From an uncultured Bacteroidales bacterium (GTDB lineage Bacteria; Bacteroidota; Bacteroidia; Bacteroidales; UBA932), in NCBI GenBank assembly GCA_905233345.1, contig CAJODQ010000005.1:1-63059 (forward strand): a DNA stretch of 63,059 nucleotides, in the 5' to 3' direction. The notes below the pieces were generated by a model, which made no database searches, was not told the DNA's origin, and saw nothing but the letters and a program-made list of their open reading frames with translations. The position numbers and the translations under genes are program-made. Positions 59,935 to 63,059 of the stretch are shown here, in pieces. Each line of letters opens with the position of its first letter. The first letter of the stretch is position 1.

Positions 59935-61130
59935 TGAAAAAGCGTCCTATCCTTCTCCTCTTCCTGGCCGTCGCCGCACTGGTCGCGTCGTGTGTCTACG
60001 ACTACGACCCGCAGATCGACGGAGAGGGCGGCTACATGATCGTGGAGGGCAACATCATCATTGGGGAAGTGAGCGAGATCCGTCTCAGCTATTCCTGGTC
60101 GCTGGTCGACACCCTTGCCACCCAGGACGAAGAACGCATGAAGGTTCTCTATCAGAGCAAGATGCATGTGGAAGACAGCCAGGGCGGACGCTACGAGAAC
60201 ACCATGGGCGCCTCGGCGGGCATTTATTTTGGCTCGCCCTATGCCTATTTCGATATGCGGAACGCCGATCCTGCGCTGGAATACCGCCTGGTGATTGAGA
60301 ACGCCAACGGTACTTATGTCTCGTCCTGGGACAAGGCCATTTCGCCCGGGCAGATCGACAGTCTTTCCTATGTCATCAGCGACGACCGCTCGACGATGAG
60401 CATCTGTGTGTCGACCCATACGGGCGATGCGGGGCCCAGCTATTACCGCTGGCGGGTGGAAGAGACCTGGGAGTACCACGCTGAAACCTCCGCTGCCTAC
60501 AAATACATCTACACCGGTGGCTTAGATGGCGATGTCGTCCCGCTGCCCGACAGCGAGAGTACATATCGTTGCTGGACGGGTGGCATGCGCTCCGAGATCA
60601 TGACGGGAAGTTCGGAGGATCTTTCGGAAGACCGACTGGTGAATCACCAGCTTTACACCCTGAACAACCGGGATGAACGCATCAGTGTGTGCTATCAGCC
60701 CCAGGTCACGCAGATGCGGATTCCGGAAGAGGCTTATCGCTATTGGGAGCAGATGAACCGCAACGGCCAGGATGTGGGTGGCCTGTTCTCGCCCGAGCCT
60801 TCGGAGATGCGCGGCAACGTGGCCAACCTCGACAACCCGGCGGAAATGGTGCTGGGTTATGTGGGCGTGATGACCGTCACCCGTGCGACCATGTATGTGG
60901 AAAATAGCCTGACCCGTTTCTACCGGAATCCCGTCCGGCCGGAACGGGCGCTCGATACCCTGCGAACCCGTGCCGAATACCTGGAAGCCTATACATTGGG
61001 CAAACGGCCCACTTTTGATGTCTGGAACGATATCGGGACCTGGATCGGCTATGAATGGTGGCCCGTCAACTGCCTGGACTGCCGTTTACGGGGTGGTACG
61101 ACGAAACGCCCGCCCAACTGGCCCCTTTAA
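59934..61130 (+). CDS. DUF4249 lipoprotein
   Basis: A 398-residue lipoprotein (lipobox LVASC). The immunoglobulin-like N-terminal part and the C-terminal signature CLDCRLRGGTTKRPPNW identify DUF4249. These proteins occur beside STN-type TonB receptors in Bacteroidota and may be surface or periplasmic ligand binders. Function unproven. Confidence 0.85.
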   Translation: MKKRPILLLFLAVAALVASCVYDYDPQIDGEGGYMIVEGNIIIGEVSEIRLSYSWSLVDTLATQDEERMKVLYQSKMHVEDSQGGRYENTMGASAGIYFGSPYAYFDMRNADPALEYRLVIENANGTYVSSWDKAISPGQIDSLSYVISDDRSTMSICVSTHTGDAGPSYYRWRVEETWEYHAETSAAYKYIYTGGLDGDVVPLPDSESTYRCWTGGMRSEIMTGSSEDLSEDRLVNHQLYTLNNRDERISVCYQPQVTQMRIPEEAYRYWEQMNRNGQDVGGLFSPEPSEMRGNVANLDNPAEMVLGYVGVMTVTRATMYVENSLTRFYRNPVRPERALDTLRTRAEYLEAYTLGKRPTFDVWNDIGTWIGYEWWPVNCLDCRLRGGTTKRPPNWPL

Positions 61131-61142
61131 AATGAGAAGAAG

Positions 61143-62852
61143 ATGAAAAAAATACTCTTGCTGTTGACGGTGCTGCTTGCGGCAGCGGGCCTGGCACAGG
61201 ACCGGGTGGTGGAACGGACCTATCTGACCACCGACCGGGACGTGTACGTGGCCGGCGAGCCCCTCTGGTATTCGGCGTTCTGCCTCGATGCGGCCAGGGG
61301 TACGCTTTCGCCCATCAGCAGCGTGGCCTATGTGGAGTTGCACAACGCTGAGACGATGGTGGCATCAGGCAAGGTGGCGCTTGTGAACGGGCGCGGCGCC
61401 GGACAGTTGTCGCTTCCCGCTTCGCTGCCGACCGGTAACTACCGGCTGGTGGCCTACACGGCCCAGAACCGTGCGGAGCGCGGCTACGACTTCAATGGCC
61501 TGGCCTCGAAGACGATCTCGGTCTTCAACGTCTTCTCCGGTGACCGGGTGAAAGACGGGGTTGAAGTGGTGTCGGAAGAAGACTATGAGAGATGCCGGAT
61601 CGAGTCCGGCATGACGAAGGGAAATCATGGCGTCATTCCGGGCTCCGCCCCGGAACCTGTCGCCCTTTCCTGGAACGGCGAAGGCCTTGTTGTGGAGAAC
61701 CGCGGCGACCAGCCGGCGACACTGAGCCTGTCGGTGACCCATGACGACGTCTTCGTTTCGAACGGCAATCCGACCATCGCCGACTTCACGGCTGCGGCCC
61801 GCCGCGTCGGCCCGCGCAGGTTCGACAATACCATCCTGCCTGAATTTGAAGGAGAGATCATCCACGGGCACATCACGGGCTTCAGTGCGGAGATGCGCCC
61901 GAAACTGCTGGGCAAATACGCCTTCATTTCCACGCCCTCCACGAAATCCGACGTTTACTCCTCGGTCATCGACGACGAAGGCCGGGTGGCTTTCTTTACC
62001 GGCAATATCTACGGAACCCACGAATATATCTGCGAGATCGAAGGCATCGATCCGTCGCTCAACTGCTTCATCGAGCTGGAATCCCCCTTTGTCAACGCGG
62101 TGGTCGCCGCCCCGGAGAAGCTGCGCATGAGCAAATCCCTGCGCGAGGCCTTGCTCTCCCGCAGCGTGGCCATGCAGATTGAGCGCCAGTTTACCAGCGA
62201 TACGCTGCTCGATCCGCTGCTCGTGCACCAGAGCGGCCTCTTTGGCGAATATGAATACGTCTACGTTCTTGACGACTACACCCGCTTTACGACCATGGAG
62301 GAGGTGCTCATCGAATTCGTGACGGAGATGCGGGCCCGCCGCCGCAGCGACGGATCCCATGAGATCCAGATCCGGCTCGACAACGGCAACCAGCCGGTCT
62401 TCTCCTCGCTGCCGACCCTGATGCTGCTCGACGGTGTACCCGTCTTCGACCAGCAGAAGATCATGGACTACGACCCGTTGCTGGTGGAGTCCATCCACAT
62501 CTACCCGCAGACCTATTATATCGGAAGCCGTTCCTACGAGGGCGTCGCCAATTTTGTGACCTACAGGCACAATCTGCCTAGCTTCCAGTTCGGGGGCAAT
62601 GTGCGCGTCGTCGATTTCCAGGGTGTCTCGTGGCCGACAGCCTTCACGGGCGAGGCCCTGCGCGGGGCGGAGGATTATCCCGATTACCGCCAGACCATCT
62701 ACTGGCATCCGCTGCTGGACCTGGCTCCCGGCCAGACCCTGGTGATCCCCTGCAAGCTGCCCGATTATCGGGGCGATTTCAAGGTCTCCCTGGAGGGTCT
62801 CTCGGCCGACGGAAAGCCGCTTCAGGCGGATACTTCCTTCTCCACGAAATAA
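61143..62852 (+). CDS. Secreted MG2-like protein with plug-like C-terminal part and an in-frame repeat insertion
   Basis: A 569-residue exported protein. After the signal peptide (1-18) an MG2-type (macroglobulin-like) domain spans about 20-135 (TTDRDVYVAGEPLWYSAFCL). The C-terminal part (about 400-510) resembles a TonB receptor plug (LMLLDGVPVFD, SRSYEGVANFVTY) but no barrel follows. Residues about 150-172 (RCRIESGMTKG... to PGSAPEP) are encoded by two palindromic repeats and look like an insertion in a linker. It may act with the receptor and DUF4249 protein upstream; 12 nt separate it from the latter. Confidence 0.75.
   Translation: MKKILLLLTVLLAAAGLAQDRVVERTYLTTDRDVYVAGEPLWYSAFCLDAARGTLSPISSVAYVELHNAETMVASGKVALVNGRGAGQLSLPASLPTGNYRLVAYTAQNRAERGYDFNGLASKTISVFNVFSGDRVKDGVEVVSEEDYERCRIESGMTKGNHGVIPGSAPEPVALSWNGEGLVVENRGDQPATLSLSVTHDDVFVSNGNPTIADFTAAARRVGPRRFDNTILPEFEGEIIHGHITGFSAEMRPKLLGKYAFISTPSTKSDVYSSVIDDEGRVAFFTGNIYGTHEYICEIEGIDPSLNCFIELESPFVNAVVAAPEKLRMSKSLREALLSRSVAMQIERQFTSDTLLDPLLVHQSGLFGEYEYVYVLDDYTRFTTMEEVLIEFVTEMRARRRSDGSHEIQIRLDNGNQPVFSSLPTLMLLDGVPVFDQQKIMDYDPLLVESIHIYPQTYYIGSRSYEGVANFVTYRHNLPSFQFGGNVRVVDFQGVSWPTAFTGEALRGAEDYPDYRQTIYWHPLLDLAPGQTLVIPCKLPDYRGDFKVSLEGLSADGKPLQADTSFSTK
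61591..61615. repeat. Palindromic repeat, GCCGGA class, inside a coding sequence
   Basis: Arms ATGCCGGA and TCCGGCAT around TCGAG, read in frame (codons about 150-158 of the MG2-like gene). Confidence 0.9.
61632..61658. repeat. Palindromic repeat, ATTCCGGG class, inside a coding sequence
   Basis: GTCATTCCGGG with a CCCCGGAA arm; the core is GCTCCGC. Read in frame (codons about 164-172). Spaced 16 nt from the copy at 61591. Confidence 0.85.
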
Positions 62853-62892
62853 ATTTTGTGCAAAACTTGTTGGTAGTTAGGAATTTTTGTCC

Positions 62893-62900
62893 TATCTTTG
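62893..62900 (+). promoter_or_regulatory. -7 box (TATCTTTG) for rpsL
   Basis: TATCTTTG with TTG repeats about 22 nt upstream at 62867-62872. The leader to rpsL is about 50 nt. Confidence 0.65.
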
Positions 62901-62904
62901 CAAC

Positions 62905-62919
62905 CCCGCAAAAAGCGGG
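62905..62919 (+). other. Leader hairpin before rpsL
   Basis: CCCGC-AAAAA-GCGGG stem-loop just after the promoter. It could affect mRNA stability or feedback control; no T run follows. Confidence 0.4.
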
Positions 62920-62954
62920 AACATAAAACATAAATCAAAGATTTACAAGTATTT

Positions 62955-63059
62955 ATGCCCACAATTCAACAATTAGTTCGCAAAGGACGCGAGGTTATCG
63001 TCGAAAAGAGCAAATCTCGCGCGCTGGATGCTTGCCCTCAGCGGCGCGGTGTCTGTGTC
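62955..63059 (+). CDS. rpsL: 30S ribosomal protein S12 (5' part)
   Basis: The first 35 codons of S12 ([13 protein letters not shown] at the start, then [13 protein letters not shown]), cut by the window edge. It normally leads the str operon (rpsL-rpsG-fusA). Confidence 0.97.
   Translation, partial: MPTIQQLVRKGREVIVEKSKSRALDACPQRRGVCV

Overview
The window is a compact, GC-rich bacterial chromosome segment that fits the Bacteroidota, probably a GC-rich Bacteroidales lineage such as a Rikenellaceae-like gut or rumen bacterium. Evidence: a fused secDF gene, DUF2723, DUF4271, DUF4249 and DUF5106-type proteins, a STN-type TonB-dependent receptor, a bifunctional GlsF/OlsF-type acyltransferase, and about twenty copies of the Bacteroidota -7 promoter box TAnnTTTG in front of genes. 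Shine-Dalgarno sequences are rare. The family-level placement is inference.

Layout. 1-2191: a frame cut by the window edge, a tyrosine recombinase and a secreted PD40 protein. 2384-9653: secDF, a large DUF2723 membrane protein, an SUI1 protein and DUF4271. 9643-18363: hemD-rnpA-yidD, a bifunctional lipid acyltransferase, a shortened uvrC, pnuC, a zincin-propeller-barrel outer-membrane protein and tadA. 18364-18699: a dense non-coding block with a promoter, a structured repeat, tRNA-Gln and a candidate switch-like leader. 18699-22229: a phosphopantetheinyl transferase, tyrS, rbfA and a LolC/E-type permease. 22291-26143: an envelope-glycan module (small membrane protein, GtrA, FAD oxidoreductase, GT-C transferase). 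26301-29806: sufB-pnuC-sufC-sufD. 29942-34964: a ThiL pseudoenzyme, a tandem metallophosphoesterase, ispE and a thioredoxin-fold lipoprotein. 35043-44802: groES-groEL, dnaE, an EF-hand peptide, gpmI and rnr. 44783-53102: a phosphodiester glycosidase, an S41 protease, rdgB, recO, a U32 protein, a polyprenyl synthase, rsgA and a MATE transporter. 53198-56443: rocD facing argF and arcC, an ornithine/citrulline energy module. 56534-62852: an outer-membrane module (secreted protein, TonB receptor, DUF4249 lipoprotein, MG2-like protein). 62955 to the end: the start of rpsL.

Three features stand out. First, a family of short palindromes (GTCATTCCGGG...CCCGGAATCT and relatives) is scattered between genes. 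Two of them lie in frame inside one coding sequence and one encodes the start of a secreted protein. Second, many -7 boxes end only 4-8 nt before the start codon, which implies leaderless or nearly leaderless mRNAs. Third, a structured leader before the phosphopantetheinyl transferase has two mutually exclusive pairings, one of which reaches the start codon. Other unusual points are a ThiL-like protein lacking most catalytic motifs, a PnuC gene inside the suf operon, and shortened UvrC and SufD proteins.
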